A DNA stretch of 64,000 bases from Puccinia triticina (GCF_026914185.1 NC_070559.1:6927501-6991500), one strand, 5' to 3'; shown: positions 44,122-55,890, counted from the first letter of the stretch. Notes: generated from the sequence alone by a model not told the origin. Numbers and translations: made by a program.

Positions 44122-44490
44122 TTTGCGCTGGCGGAACAGCTGGATGTGGAGCGGCGGATTCTTGATGTGCAAATGGCAAAGGTCGCAGTCGTGAAGGAGG
44201 GTGGAGGCTTGCCAGTGACCTAGATGACGAGGTACGAGTACTTGGTGGTGTTCCTGACAACTCTTTGCTACCCTGCGGGAATTGGGCAGACAGTTCAGCG
44301 CTGGATCAAGCGTAAAGCGGCGAATTTTTTTGTGCATGAGGGCCAGCTAGGGTGTTGGAGTGCGCCGGTACACCTGGTGGTAGTGACACAACGCATTGAT
44401 CAGGAAGCTGTCCTGTGGAGCTTACACGAGGAGTTAGGTCATAGAGGCAAAGCAGAGACCAAGCTGTTTGGCTATGTAGAAAGGTATCTT
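44122..44490 (+). pseudogene. Integrase zinc-finger remnant, element truncated here
   Basis: After a stop at 44121 the sequence still reads LHEELGHRGKAETKLFGYVERY, the His-His half of an integrase HHCC motif. The CC half and catalytic core are absent. Homology is lost near 44490, so the 3' part of the element and its 3' LTR are missing. Confidence 0.7.
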
Positions 44491-45282
44491 GTCAAGAACA
44501 ACACGGTTTTAAGCGCTGGAAACAAACTCACAATCACTGATTTCAGGCACTACTTGATCATCTTCAATCTTAAATCTGGTATGCTTAATGGCTTCCCTAC
44601 CAAACCTGTTGAGAAAACAGATCATGATTAATCACTGATGATGGCAGTAAGATAGAGAGTGAAAACAGTGAGATCGTACTTCAAACATTGCAGATTGGAA
44701 AAAACCTCAGGGGCTCCCTTGTTGCTGAGGCAGCTGAAACTATTGGTGGGTCTTTGGCAGGTGACGTTTTTGGCATTTAGGTTTATAGCCCTTTGGCTGA
44801 CACTGCAGACTTTTTCAATGGCTGTTGTAGCACTCCTCCTGCAACATATAGCTCTGTTCTGGGGGCGCCGGGACTGTATGATTGAGTTCAGAATCATTGG
44901 TTTTGTAAGCCTTTCATGTGGCAGTTTTGACTTCCAGACGGGGATCTCGTTGATCTCTGAAGATTTGACAATGTTTTTTGGTCCAGTGCAGCAGCAGTAG
45001 GTGTGAGAGGATCTATTATTGTTTGTTGGCAGAAAAGTGTTGTAAATCTGTGTATCTTTGCATTGGGGTGTGAAACCCCTGGGGTTAACTCCCTTCCCTG
45101 TGTGTATGCCCTTTAAACCACTTAAGGGTACCCAAGTATTCTTATTTTTCATTAATTATTTCATAATTTTCTTCTGTTGGAAGGAGAGACCCCAGTACCT
45201 CAAGAAAATTTCACAGAGTTGATGATTACCCGCTTTGACATGATATAGAAAAAAAAACGCAGAAAATCTAGTTCTTCTTGTG
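44491..45282. other. Possible decayed coding sequence of unknown origin
   Basis: Around 44636-44960 one + frame reads ITDDGSKIESENSEIV...SLVAEAAETIGGSLAGDVFG and goes on through several stops (VYSPLADTADFFNGCCSTPP). This looks like a degraded protein gene, but I do not recognise it. The rest is non-coding. Confidence 0.3.
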
Positions 45283-45540
45283 CAGTGCACAAAGAGCCGT
45301 GGCGGAAGCGCACACTGGGGGCTGGATGTCAAAACAACGACCCCCATAGTGCGCAAAGAGTTTTCCGCAGTGCGCAAAGTAAGTCTGTAAAAAAAATGTG
45401 GAAATTTTCAGCTAATTTGTTGCAAATTTCTCAGAATGTTCATTACTGTTCAAAACAAAGAGGTAAAATTGGAGAGCACAGTATGCAGGCAACAAGCTGA
45501 ATGATAAAAAATGAAATTTTTTGAAACCAAGTCAACCCCA
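45283..45540. repeat. Second copy of the GTGCACAAAGAG repeat plus mariner-type remnant
   Basis: 45283-45385 matches 28905-29015 (GTGCACAAAGAGCCGTGGCGG and on). It is followed by internal sequence of the mariner-type fold-back family (GTTCATTACTGTTCAAA..., GAATGATAAAAAATGAAA). Confidence 0.65.
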
Positions 45541-46045
45541 TTGGATGACTTTGTGTCAAGATCTGCGGGCCTCCCAGCATAGGTCCCATTGTTTATTGTG
45601 AAGAACTGAGGAAAAGGGAAAAAATCTAGAGTGTGATCAGCATATCGGGTGAAAATGGAAAGAAAAAGATCAGGGATCCACGAATCTGGCCAGAGCCTTC
45701 CCTCGGCCGGATATCCGCAGGCCCATTGCTATGATCCGGCTGTTCACCAAAGGATTAAGTTGAGGCTCCAGTGATCTTTCTCTTCATGGACGATCCGCCT
45801 GCAGCGAGAGGATCTATTGCTTTGAGTTTGTTGATCTACCGACCGGCTGTAGATAGAGAGTGCGCTGTGAGAACGCGCATCACGGCAGTGATCTGTTTAA
45901 AGATTTGTCCGGTTTCTTTTCGTCCGAGCCTTCGAAACACGCCGGTTCCGAGGCCGAGCACCCTCTTGACAATCTACTTAAGGTGATATGTACTTGGTTC
46001 TCTCTTTGCCTAGGAAATTTGGATTCCTTTCGATCATCTGCCGCC
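45541..46045. other. Upstream region of KGD1
   Basis: Probable promoter and 5' leader of KGD1. A possible leader intron (GTGATATG...CCTAG, about 45981-46014) is visible. No other gene is seen. Confidence 0.4.
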
Positions 46046-49000
46046 ATGCATCGTCTCAATCTCAATAAACTCACATCCGCTCCGAGGTTCCTCTCCAACT
46101 CATTAACACCCTCAAATCGTCTCACTTCACGATTCACAAAATCTTCTCAGAACTTACGCCAACTCGCAACGGCTACCAACGATCAAGTACTTCGGAAAGC
46201 ACCTTCCCCTGTCGATGGATTCGTCAATTCAAATAACAGCTATTACATCGAAGAGAGTCAGCCTCATTCAGAATCTTATCGCAGAGCTTCCCTTCGTTCC
46301 TGCTGCACAGGCTGATCATGATGTATCTTTGTGATCGAATATAGTGTATCGAATGTGGAGGAAAGATCCAAGTTCGGTGCACGCATCCTGGAACGTCTAT
46401 TTCTCTGGCTTGGAAAAAGGATTGCCTTCCGAGTTGGCATTCCGACCTCCTCCTGGGCTCGTGAGCATGCCTCAGCCTGCTGGCGGGGCCCCAATGTTGG
46501 CAATGCCTGGCTCCGGCGGTGAGGTAGAAGACCACATGAAAGTCAGCACTTGGCTTTCCTTATGTACATCCTTCTGAATTTCACATTTGACCCATTACAA
46601 TCTGACGTGTGCGTCTTCTTTCACATATCTTATAGATTCAACTTTTGGTTCGAGCCTACCAAGTCAGAGGACACCACATCGCCAAACTTGACCCTTTGAA
46701 TCTATCGGAGGCCGATCTTGAGACTCTCAGACCGCCTGAAATGGACCTGAAGCACTACGGCTTCGATGAAAACACCGATTACGATAAAGAGTTCTCACTC
46801 GGCCCTGGTATTCTGCCTCTCTTTCACACCAAAGATCGTGAAAAAATGAAATTGAGGGAAATTATCGACGCTTGCAACCGAATTTACTGTAAGCATTGAA
46901 ATCCTCATCTCCTTTCTGCCAGTGAGCACATTTAGGGCTGCGGAAGGATTTCATTGGACTTACAACCACCTTTGCATCATAGGCGGTCACATCGGCTTAC
47001 AATACGTTCACTTACCCGATCGCAAGGAGTGCGACTGGATCAGAGAGCGAGTGGAACTACCGGTCCCATGGAGCTACTCATTAGAAGAGAAACGGATGAT
47101 TCTTGATCGGTTGATCTGGTCTGATTCATTTGAACGATTCGTAGCCTCAAAACACCCTAACGAGAAGAGGTTCGGACTCGAGGGTGGCGAAAGTCTGATT
47201 CCAGGTATGAAGGCTTTGATCGATCGATCGGTTGACGCAGGCGTCAAGAGTATCGTCATTGGTATGCCCCATCGTGGCAGACTGAACGTCTTGTCAAACG
47301 TGGTAAGGAAGCCCATGGAGGCGATCTTTAACGAATTCGCCGGCTCAGCTGATGCGTCTGAAGACGGTGGAGGTGATGTCAAATATCATCTTGGTGCCAA
47401 CTACGTTCGCCCGACGCCTTCCGGAAAGAAAGTGGCGCTTTCTCTAGTTGCCAACCCTTCTCATCTTGAAGCCGAAGACCCCGTCGTGCTAGGCAAGACC
47501 AAAGCCCTGCAGCACTTCGATGGCGAAGGATCGACTGACCACGCCATGGGCATCTTGTTACATGGTGACGCAGCCTTCGCTGGTCAAGGTGTGGTCTACG
47601 AGACCATGGGTTTCCACGATTTGCCTCATTTTGGAACTGGTGGCACAGTCCACTTGGTGATCAACAACCAGATCGGCTTTACCACTGATCCTCGGCAAGG
47701 CCGCTCGACCCCCTACTGCACAGATATCGCTAAATCCATCGATGCGCCTATCTTCCACGTTAATGGTGACGATGTCGAGGCTGTTACCTTCGTCTGTCAA
47801 CTTGCTGCTGACTGGAGAGCCGCGTTCAAGAAAGATGTCGTCGTTGACATTGTCTGCTACCGTCGCCACGGGCACAACGAGACTGATCAGCCCAGCTTTA
47901 CACAGCCGAAGATGTACCAAGCCATTGGCAAACAGCCATCTACCCTGAAAATCTACACCGATCACCTGATAAAAGAAGGGAGCTTTTCTGAGCAGGAGAT
48001 CAACAATCACAAAGAATGGGTATGGGGCATGATGGAGAAGGCGTACGAGGGCAGTCAACATTACAACCCCACGTCGCGCGAGTGGCTTTCGAGCTCATGG
48101 GACGGTTTCCCATCTCCTAAGGAACTCAAAGAAAATATTCTCGAGGCCCGACCTACGGGAGTAGAAAGGAGTGTGATGAACAAAATTGGCGAAACGATCT
48201 CTGGAGGATGGCCAGAGAACTTTGAGGTCCACAAGAATCTCGGAAGAATTCTCAAGACCCGAGGAAAAACGATTGCGGAGGGTGACCAGATCGATTGGTC
48301 GACTGCCGAAGCCTTGGCCTTTGGCTCACTGTTATTGGAAGGTAATCATGTCAGGGTTTCGGGTCAAGATGTCGAACGTGGTACCTTTTCTCAGAGACAT
48401 GCCGTCTTGCATGACCAGAACACGAACGAAAATTACATCCCGTTGAGTAACCTCAAACCCGAGGGATCCGATCCTGTTGGCCCCTTCACAATTTGCAATT
48501 CGTCCTTGTCCGAGTTTGGAGCTCTAGGATTTGAGTTGGGATACTCGTTGGTTGATCCTCATCTACTTACCATGTGGGAGGCCCAATTCGGCGACTTTGC
48601 CAATAACGTCAGTTAGCTAATACCTCGATAACCCTGAATCCCAGTCCAAGCTGATGATAATTTCCCAAAAACATGTGATTTGTAGGCCCAATGTATCATT
48701 GATCAGTTCATTTGTTCCGGAGAACGAAAATGGTTACAGAGAACTGGATTGGTGATGTCCTTACCCCATGGATACGATGGACAAGGACCAGAACATTCGA
48801 GTGCCCGTATCGAAAGATTCTTACAGCTCTGCGACGACGACCCGTTCAAATTCCCGACGCCGGAGAAAGCCCAGCGAATCCATCAAGATTGCAACATGCA
48901 ATTGGTTTACTGCACGACTCCTTCGAACTATTTCCATGTCTTGAGGAGACAAATCCATCGCGACTTCCGGAAACCGTTGATCGTCTTCTTCTCGAAATCG

Positions 49001-49882
49001 TTGTTGCGACACCCCTTGGCCAAGTCATCGATCAGCGAAATGGAGCCGGGTACATTTTTCATTCCTTTGTTGCCTGAGCCTGGCTTCTCTGGTATGGTCG
49101 ATAATCATCAAGTCAAACGTCACATAGTTGAGTCTTTTGTCATTGCCTAAAATGGTCAGTTCATGCAGCTTATGGCGTTTTATATGCAGTTCTGCTCCGG
49201 TCAAGTCTATTACACATTGGTCCAAGAACGCGAGAAACGAAACGTAAGTCGAGTCGAGTTTCCTTCAAACGGAGACAGTCGGATCACAACCATGTTCCCC
49301 TCGATTGACTTTCCTGCTTTGTCTCGCCCCGCCTCGTGCCATCTGGCTTTGTAGATTAACAATGTAGCCATCACTCGACTCGAACAGCTATCTCCAGTGC
49401 CATATTACGAAATCGTTAAGGCTCTCGAGACTTATCCAAACAGTGATGTGATGTATTGTCAGGAAGAACCTATCAATAGTCAGTTGATATGTTCCCAAGA
49501 ATTTATTGTGGTGATGCTGACAGTCAACCCTATCAATTCGACTAAATTCTTATGTCTCAGGCGGTGCATACTCGTACCTAGCCCCTCGATTGGAAAATGT
49601 GATGAACCAAACGGAAAACCATGCCGGAAAGAAAGTTTTATACGCTGGTAGACCCCCATGTAAGTGGAACTATCTACAGACGCTACTATGTTTCGACCTT
49701 GCTCATGATTGTTTGTTGGTTTCAGACGCTTCCGTGGCTACTGGCTCCAAGAAGATCCACAAACAAGAAATTCAAGTCAGTCTGGCTCTTGCTTTTCCTT
49801 CCACTCATTCTCCATTGCTAACCCAATCCTCCTCCTCTGTTTTGTTATACAGCAATTCCTTGACCAAGCGTTTAACGTGTAA
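46046..49882 (+). CDS. KGD1: 2-oxoglutarate dehydrogenase E1 component, mitochondrial
   Basis: Thiamine-diphosphate enzyme that decarboxylates 2-oxoglutarate and feeds the E2 lipoyl subunit in the TCA cycle. I read ten exons: 46046-46256, 46345-46541, 46636-46888, 46983-48607, 48686-49126, 49190-49243, 49355-49478, 49561-49659, 49726-49775 and 49853-49882. They give 1027 aa, against about 1015-1025 in other species. The N-terminus is a mitochondrial presequence ([20 protein letters not shown]). [15 protein letters not shown] and [17 protein letters not shown] follow. The cofactor region has [13 protein letters not shown] (near 415), VNGDDVEAV (near 480) and YRRHGHNE (near 515). The C-terminal part has [20 protein letters not shown] and YAGRPP...SVATGSKK. 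Many donors are GTCAG(T/C), and the exon 5/6 donor is GTTGAG. The frame is intact, so this is a working host gene among transposons. Confidence 0.95.
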
Positions 49883-50390
49883 ATATTCTTCGCATCACTC
49901 GTAACATTCACATATAGATCAGAAAGAAAAAATAATGTGCTTTTTTTGTCTTCTTTTTTCTAAATATGACAAAAGGGAGGAAGAAGAGAAATCGGGGTTT
50001 TCTTTATGGATGTAAAACATTTCTTTCCATTCTTGAATACTCATACATAAATAAGCCCTCATCCCCTCCAAGAATCTTTTTCTCGTATATATTAGGTCAT
50101 TTTTTTGTTATCATGATTGTCATCAAACTATATTCAGGAGGGTATCTACAAAGAATAATGAAGTCACCAAGGTTTTGCTAACATACATTGTATTACATAC
50201 ATATGGTAGTAAACACATGTATCTGGTTTCTTTTTTCTTTTTTGTTCTGAAAGAAATTTATCATTCATTTGAAGTTGAGACTCTTTTTTCACACATGGAT
50301 TGTACTGAAGGCCTTCTTTGGAGCTGATATGATGGGTGAATTGCTGTCAAGATCTGCAGGCCTCCAAGAAGTGATCTAGAGCCAAAAAAG
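49883..50390. other. 3' flank of KGD1
   Basis: AT-rich 3' untranslated and intergenic sequence; no further gene is seen. ATGTATTACATACAT-like inverted repeats lie near 50185-50205. Confidence 0.4.
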
Positions 50391-50393
50391 CTA

Positions 50394-50778
50394 GGGCTTT
50401 GTTTGGAGCCGATATAAATATAGGTGATATAATCATTGGTTGATTCAATGAAAACTACGAAATTCAACATAAAGCCTCCAAATATTTTTTCTAGGCAACC
50501 TACAATACTCATCTCTTCAATTATGAAGTCAGATTCAACTGATTCAGCCATATTCAGTACTGTAGTACCATTATATTGCTTTTGGCCAAAACAAAGCAAT
50601 ATAATGGTATTATGATGCTGAAGATGGCTGAATCAGTTAAATCTGACTTCATAGTTGATGAGACCAGTACTGTAGGTTTCCTACAAAAAAAATTGGATTC
50701 TTTATGTTGATTTTTGTATTTTTTATTGAATTTACAAATGATTATATCACCTATATTTATATTGGCTCCAAACAGGGC
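50394..50778. mobile_element. PIF/Harbinger (Tourist-like) MITE
   Basis: This 385 bp element starts GGGCTTTGTTTGGAGCC and ends GGCTCCAAACAGGGC. It is flanked by the 3 bp duplication CTA (50391-50393 and 50779-50781). The body is a long inverted repeat centred near 50588 (CAATATAATGGTA/TACCATTATATTG). The GGGCYTGTTTGG end is the Tourist signature. A lone copy of the end lies at about 51823-51842. Confidence 0.82.
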
Positions 50779-50781
50779 CTA

Positions 50782-51025
50782 GATTTCCCTGCAAAAATCT
50801 CAACTTTTTGGGTCTAAACCAACAATGGTGTTCAAAATTGCATAATATTTTTTTACATAAAATCATGAACTGCAATTTTGGCTGGGAGATGTCACTTTAA
50901 GTTTTATGCACGCTGACATCTCCCAGCCAAAATTGACTTTATGATTCTATGTAAACCGTGACATATGCAATTTTGAACACTTAAGGTCTTCAAAGTTGAA
51001 ATCATCAAATTTTCATTACATAAAA
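50782..51025. repeat. Palindromic sequence around TGGCTGGGAGATGTCA
   Basis: GTGTTCAAAATTGCAT (50830) is inverted at about 50968-50985. The inner arms CAATTTTGGCTGGGAGATGTCA and the reverse complement (50873-50936) form a 22 bp stem. It may be the left half of a larger fold-back that was split by the next element. Confidence 0.6.
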
Positions 51026-51447
51026 CAATGGTGAAACAGATATGATGCGCGCATCGATATTGGGCCATATTGCATCGACGATACCGCCCGATACTGTGCA
51101 TTGAATCACATCGTCTTGGAAGGCCAATGTGGTATGCATTGTTCAAAGTGCATCACTTGAGCATTGCGATGCAGGCTTTTTGTTGGATGTGCATTGGTTT
51201 GACCGATGCAATGCCAATAGATGCAACACCAATATTTATTGGTCTATCTGCGCATATATGGGTCGCATTGCATTGCATCATCTCTACAATGCGATGTGAG
51301 GTTTTCCCACCCGCTGTTTCTATCAAGCGATGCCATGCATTGGTTTTGCGATGCGATACAGCAGGTTAGCAATATGGTGCATTGCCACAACAATGTGATA
51401 CCGATAAATGTGCAATATCACATTGTGTTGCATGTGTTTCACCATTG
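51026..51447. mobile_element. Probable hAT-type MITE with GATGCA/TGCATC repeats
   Basis: This 422 bp sequence starts CAATGGTGAAACA and ends TGTTTCACCATTG. The interior is rich in GCGATGCA and GCATTGCAT in both orientations, like subterminal repeats of the other hAT MITEs here. The flanking 8-mers ACATAAAA and CACAAAAT are only partly alike, so the target duplication is not proven. Confidence 0.6.
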
Positions 51448-53727
51448 CACAAAATCAAGAAATCAGAAAAATTTCAAATGATGATTTTATATGTACCACT
51501 TTAGAAATGCTGCTCTAATTGGAGTATTTGGGTGTACATATTTTTTTCAGCTTAGAATTTTATGATTTTATGGTGTTATGATTTTATGAAAGTCAACTTT
51601 GAACACCCTAACCATAAAGGTCTGCGGGGGTCCCAGATTGCATGGGAAGTCCTCCAATCCAGTGAGTTTTTTTACTTCACATCCACTGTGCCTTTGTAAT
51701 ATTGCATGGCAACTGGCAGCAGTTTCTTGAGTTTTTTTCACAGTGAACGTATGTGACATCTGATCATGCCTGCCAAAACATGATCAATGTCACAACAATC
51801 CATGTCATATTGTGCAATTATATTGGCTCCAAACAAGGCCTGATGTTGATTGATGTGTTGAGTGATTCTGTTCTTTTCCAGATCTTTGGGGTTCCATTTG
51901 GATTGAACCCAGCATCAGATCACTTTAAGAGAAAGTTTTTCAATCTAATGAGGAATCAAGGAAAGCAATTGCTATTTAAGTTTAGGAGGATGATCTTGCT
52001 CTCACTTAGCGTCCCGCAGCCACCTGACTCTCCTTCAGGATCACATCCATCCAAAACACTTTGTAAATCAATCTTCAACTGTGGAAGTCAATTTCAACAA
52101 TGTGGTCACCAAGCAGTTTCATCCAAATGACCCAAACCAAGCACAAACCCCGGCAGAACATGCAGCTTTTTCCCAACTGGGCCACCCGATTGAGGTAACT
52201 TGCGGTGCCCAAAACCAAGGTTGTGATTTGAGTCAGACTACAAGACCTTGGCAAGCCTATTTCACTCCTTGGTGAAAGGTCTGAAGACAGAAGAGATTGG
52301 CATGCTATGTGTTGAATAAAATTGCTGAAGCAAAGGGTCCTGTGCAAGGCTGAACAGCCCTTTGAGTTTGGCATACATAGGGACTCCAGAGGCCCCAAAG
52401 CAACCTGCCAGCCAGTGATTTGAAAAATTTGATTTGAAAACAAAAGATTGAATCCCTCCGCCCAAGAGGGCAAGCTATGAAACCTACCTGGGCAGAGAGG
52501 TGAATCATCAGGCAACACTGGCCAAACTCATACTATAATTGGAGGCCTGGCAATAAATTTGGGAAAACAACTTCCAAAAATTGGGACAACAACACTGAAA
52601 GAAAAAGTTAAGAAACTGCAAGAAGAGGGCATGTGAGAACTCCCAGCAAGCTTGTGGTATTACACAAGCCTTTTTCAAGGATTACTGTCAACCAATCTTG
52701 AATCAAACTTAGCACAAGTCCCTCGCCTGCCAAGGGGTGCGGCGCAAAAGGCCTCACACAAAGTGCAACCTCCCGTCAGGGAGAGACTTGCATGCAATCC
52801 CTGTTTTTTGGTGTGAGAGCCCCATGTACAGTTTGATTTTTTTGCAGGTGGCCAGCTTTGTGCCCCCAAAGAACCCAATTCCCACAGGAAATGGCTGCTG
52901 CCCCTGCAACAGTTGAAATTTGCACTCCCCCTCTTCAAAATGGTGGCAGTCATAGCAGGATAGCTCTAGAGTCTTGGTTCATAGTCTGAAGAGCAGTTAG
53001 AAAAAGGTTTCTTTTTGAGAGCTCAGCTGATGTAAGCAAGAATACAGTATTCCATGCTGTGTTTCAATAGATTGAAACAGCTTTTGATACAAAGCCATAT
53101 GTATTTATGATTTTTTTCTCTCAATATGGGTTGATTTTCTTGGTGTTTGAAGAATTCAAACACAAGGATCAGGAAATATATTGGCAGCTAAAAGGCCTAA
53201 ATTGTATCAGAAGAGATGCACTCACAAGAACTTCTTAAGTCCAGAGTGGCAACCTCAGCGGGCTGATGGTTGATTTACAAAAAAGGAAAAAAAGGAAAAA
53301 AGTGAAAAAAGCCTGATATAGGCTGATATTCCTGGGGCTCTTGGGTCAGTTACAGGTTCTTGCAGGTAAGCCTCTCTGTGAGACAGAGACTCTGCAGGGC
53401 TGCCTAGCACCCTGGAAACCCCCAAAGTATGTGGGTAATTTGAATGTATGAATTTTTCCATTTTTTTGCAAAATGGTAGGCATGGGATAGGTATGAATGG
53501 GATTTGAAACCCAAGAGGGTAGGCATCAAACATGCTAGAAATGTACGAAATTTCCACCAAAACTTGGTTAAATCTGCTACTACCCACAGAACCTGGCTTT
53601 TTATCAGGTTTTTGGGGGTCCCCAGGGGGGATTTTGCCTCAAGCATACACATGAAAACGTGTAAATTGGCCCCAAAAAGGCCATTCCTCAGTGCCCTCCA
53701 ATGTATGAATTTAGCTAAAATTCTGGT
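51448..53727. other. Gene-poor stretch
   Basis: No gene could be supported. A frame near 51835-51990 reads FGVPFGLNPASDHFKRKFFN, reminiscent of an RT palm region but too short to assign. CCTCCCGTCAGGGAGAG near 52768 forms a small hairpin. Other open frames lack domains. Confidence 0.35.
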
Positions 53728-53900
53728 GTAAGACTGAAAAGTGGTAATGAAACCCTTTTGCTGAGTGGTGAAGGGTATGATGAGGTTCAAACTCTGCCCT
53801 TCTGGCCATCATACAACAAGACCCACCAAGGTACACTTGGCAAGTTTTAATGAAGTGATAGGAGTGGTTGGCTCAAGATGAGTTTGTTTGATTGACAGTA
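53728..53900. repeat. Copy of the repeat at 23969
   Basis: GTGTAAGACTGAAAAGTGG...CCCTTCTGGCC...GACCCACCAAG matches 23969-24110 with scattered changes. This is a dispersed repeat, probably part of an LTR. Confidence 0.7.
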
Positions 53901-54009
53901 TAAGGCTTTAATTTCCAATATAAGGGGTTGTAATATTGTAAGTGTTACAAGTTGGGGGAATTGTAACTGGTGAGTGATGAACTAACCCTGTTTACTGTGT
54001 TTTTCAAGC

Positions 54010-54510
54010 ACTTACAGAGTGTGGGTTTGAAGTCAGTAGCCATGGCAACAATGGGAAGTTATGTTATCCAGTTTGCCTAGGTGTGATTTAGTTATCCAGT
54101 CCTCTGGGGTGTGAAATCCAACATAAATTGAATCTGTGGGTGTCAAAAGAAAGGTTGAATGTTGATTAACAGTATGGTCCCACTTTTTTTTGGATATACG
54201 CCTATTTTTGATGTTGAAATATCACTTTTGTGACCAAAAATCAGTTATCTGGGTAACTTAGACCAGATAACTGATATTTGGTCACAAAAGCATTATTTTA
54301 ACATCAAAAAGAGGATTTCCTTGAAATAAATTGGGGTCCATATTGTTAAACAACATTATACCTTTCTCTTGGCACCCACAGATTAGATTTATGTTGGATT
54401 TTACACCACATAGGACCGGATAACTGAATGACATCTAGGCAAACTGGATAATGTAACTTCCCATCGTTGGCCATGGCAGTCAAAACAATATTCAACTGTA
54501 AACCCAAATT
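54010..54510. repeat. Fold-back element of about 500 bp
   Basis: The left arm (GTGGGTTTGAAGTCAGTAGCCATGG...) is inverted on the right (...CCATGGCAGTCAAAACAATA). The centre lies near 54250 (TTATCTGGGTAACTTAGACCAGATAA). No target duplication was assigned. This is a non-coding MITE-like palindrome. Confidence 0.65.
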
Positions 54511-55335
54511 GATTAAGGGAGTTTGGACCATTTCATTTTGTTTTGTTTTGATGTATGGCTTTATCATCAGTTACCAGACAGACCTTGGGCTCCAATATCC
54601 CTCATTCCTTATTTCATTGCAGCTTGTGTAGCAGTCTGGTGCTTAGTCAGTCTCTCCTTTTTGGCAGAGGGAAGCAGCCTCTTGCCACAATTAGTAGCAG
54701 GAAGGGTAAAAAAAGTGTCTCTGGTTTTGACTATGAGCTTGGTTTTTGCAGAAGTCTACTTTGTGACCATCATTGAGAGGATGATGGCTCTTAGCCTTGG
54801 CTCTCATCAAGCGTGGAGTAGACATGAAAGATATGGGATCTGCAAGGATCTCCAAAACAACTTTTTTTTTGAAAGTACAAGCTTCTTGGAAAACACATTT
54901 TTTTTATTTTCTCTCTTTAATTATCATTGTCCACTACCTTTTGGGGCGCACACATAATTTGTGACAATGTGAAATGAATGATGTTACTCAGGGGGGGACA
55001 GGGTCAACAACTCCCAATAAACAGAGCAGGAAAGGGTTAGGGTTCAGGTTATGGGAGAAAAATGAGGCAGACAACTCTCACTAAGTGTCCACCAAATTTG
55101 GTTGACAACTGCAAAAAATTTGGGAGTTTTTTCCCAATTTTTGGGAGTTGTTTTGCCCAGACTCTGTATTTGATGGCCAACATTGTCAGGTTGTGGTTCT
55201 GCTACTCTTAGCTTTATCATACCTGCTGGTGTCACTCATTCATGATCTGTCATTTACAGGTCTTACCCTCAATTAGGGATCTTCATGTGACACCAGTGGA
55301 TGTTCTTTGACCCAGCTGCAGCCATTCATATCCAA
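54511..55335. other. No supported gene
   Basis: An open frame of 144 codons at 54523-54957 (+) is hydrophobic and low in complexity with no domain I know. A fragmentary inverted pair (CAACAACTCCCAA near 55010 and TTGGGAGTTGTTTTG near 55140) is visible. Confidence 0.35.
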
Positions 55336-55406
55336 GCATCCTTAGTACAGTGGTTAGTACACTTGTCATGGATATAAGAGACATGGGTTCAACTCCCATA
55401 GGACAC
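55336..55406 (+). other. tRNA-like sequence (pseudogene or SINE head)
   Basis: It has a perfect A box (TAGTACAGTGG at 55343-55353) and B box (GGTTCAACTCC at 55386-55396) with tRNA spacing. D stem GTAC/GTAC, anticodon stem CTTGT/ATAAG and T stem ATGGG/CCCAT all pair. Two of seven acceptor pairs fail, and the loop CATGGAT has A where U33 is required, so a functional tRNA is unlikely. It could still be transcribed by RNA polymerase III or be the 5' part of a SINE. Confidence 0.6.
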
Positions 55407-55430
55407 ATAATATTTTATGGAGTTTCACAA

Positions 55431-55512
55431 ACATGTGTTCAGAACACATATCTTGGCAACCATGTGTTCAGAACACATATCTTGGCAAACATGTGTCCAG
55501 GACGCATATCTG
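55431..55512. repeat. Tandem repeat, 29 bp unit, about 2.8 copies
   Basis: Unit ACATGTGTTCAGAACACATA plus TCTTGGCAA, repeated at 55431, 55460 and 55489, the third copy diverged. Each unit contains the palindrome TGTGTTCAGAACACA. It starts 25 bp after the tRNA-like sequence. Confidence 0.75.
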
Positions 55513-55515
55513 CTG

Positions 55516-55888
55516 TTTAAACCTGCCCCTTTCATCTGACGCAGCTTAGCCAGTCCCGCCGAGTGAGAGCGACCGCTTCCGAACGCATTTGCAAGAGCCC
55601 ACAGCTCAAACCCAGAGAGGACGATCAAGTGCTTCCAAAATTGTATCAACGTATTCTTCAAAGACAACAGATACAAATTTGGAGACTCCTGCGGGGACTA
55701 TCATCATTCAATTCAAGTTGTGGTGCTACCGGTTGATAAAATGTTCATGAGCCAGGTTGATGTTGAGCTGAACAGGGATGAGGAACCTGAAGTTCACAGA
55801 CTGAAAGTCTTGTGACACTTGGGAGTGAGAAAAATAATGTTCTGATTCACTAAGAGAGAAAACTCCAGAAGCAATCTTGTCTAGACTA
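55516..55888. other. No supported gene
   Basis: A short GC-richer stretch at 55530-55620 is followed by AT-rich sequence. Nothing is recognised. Confidence 0.35.
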
Positions 55889-55890
55889 TA

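Noticed and set aside
54523..54957. Hydrophobic 144-codon frame that could pass as a small membrane or secreted protein
   Set aside because: No signal peptide cleavage pattern or domain is convincing, it directly abuts a fold-back repeat, and a second frame overlaps it.
55030..55050. GGGTTAGGGTTC, telomere-like
   Set aside because: Less than two TTAGGG units in isolation; no array or subtelomeric boundary.
55336..55406. Functional tRNA gene
   Set aside because: Two acceptor mismatches and no U33 in the anticodon loop; kept only as a tRNA-like sequence.
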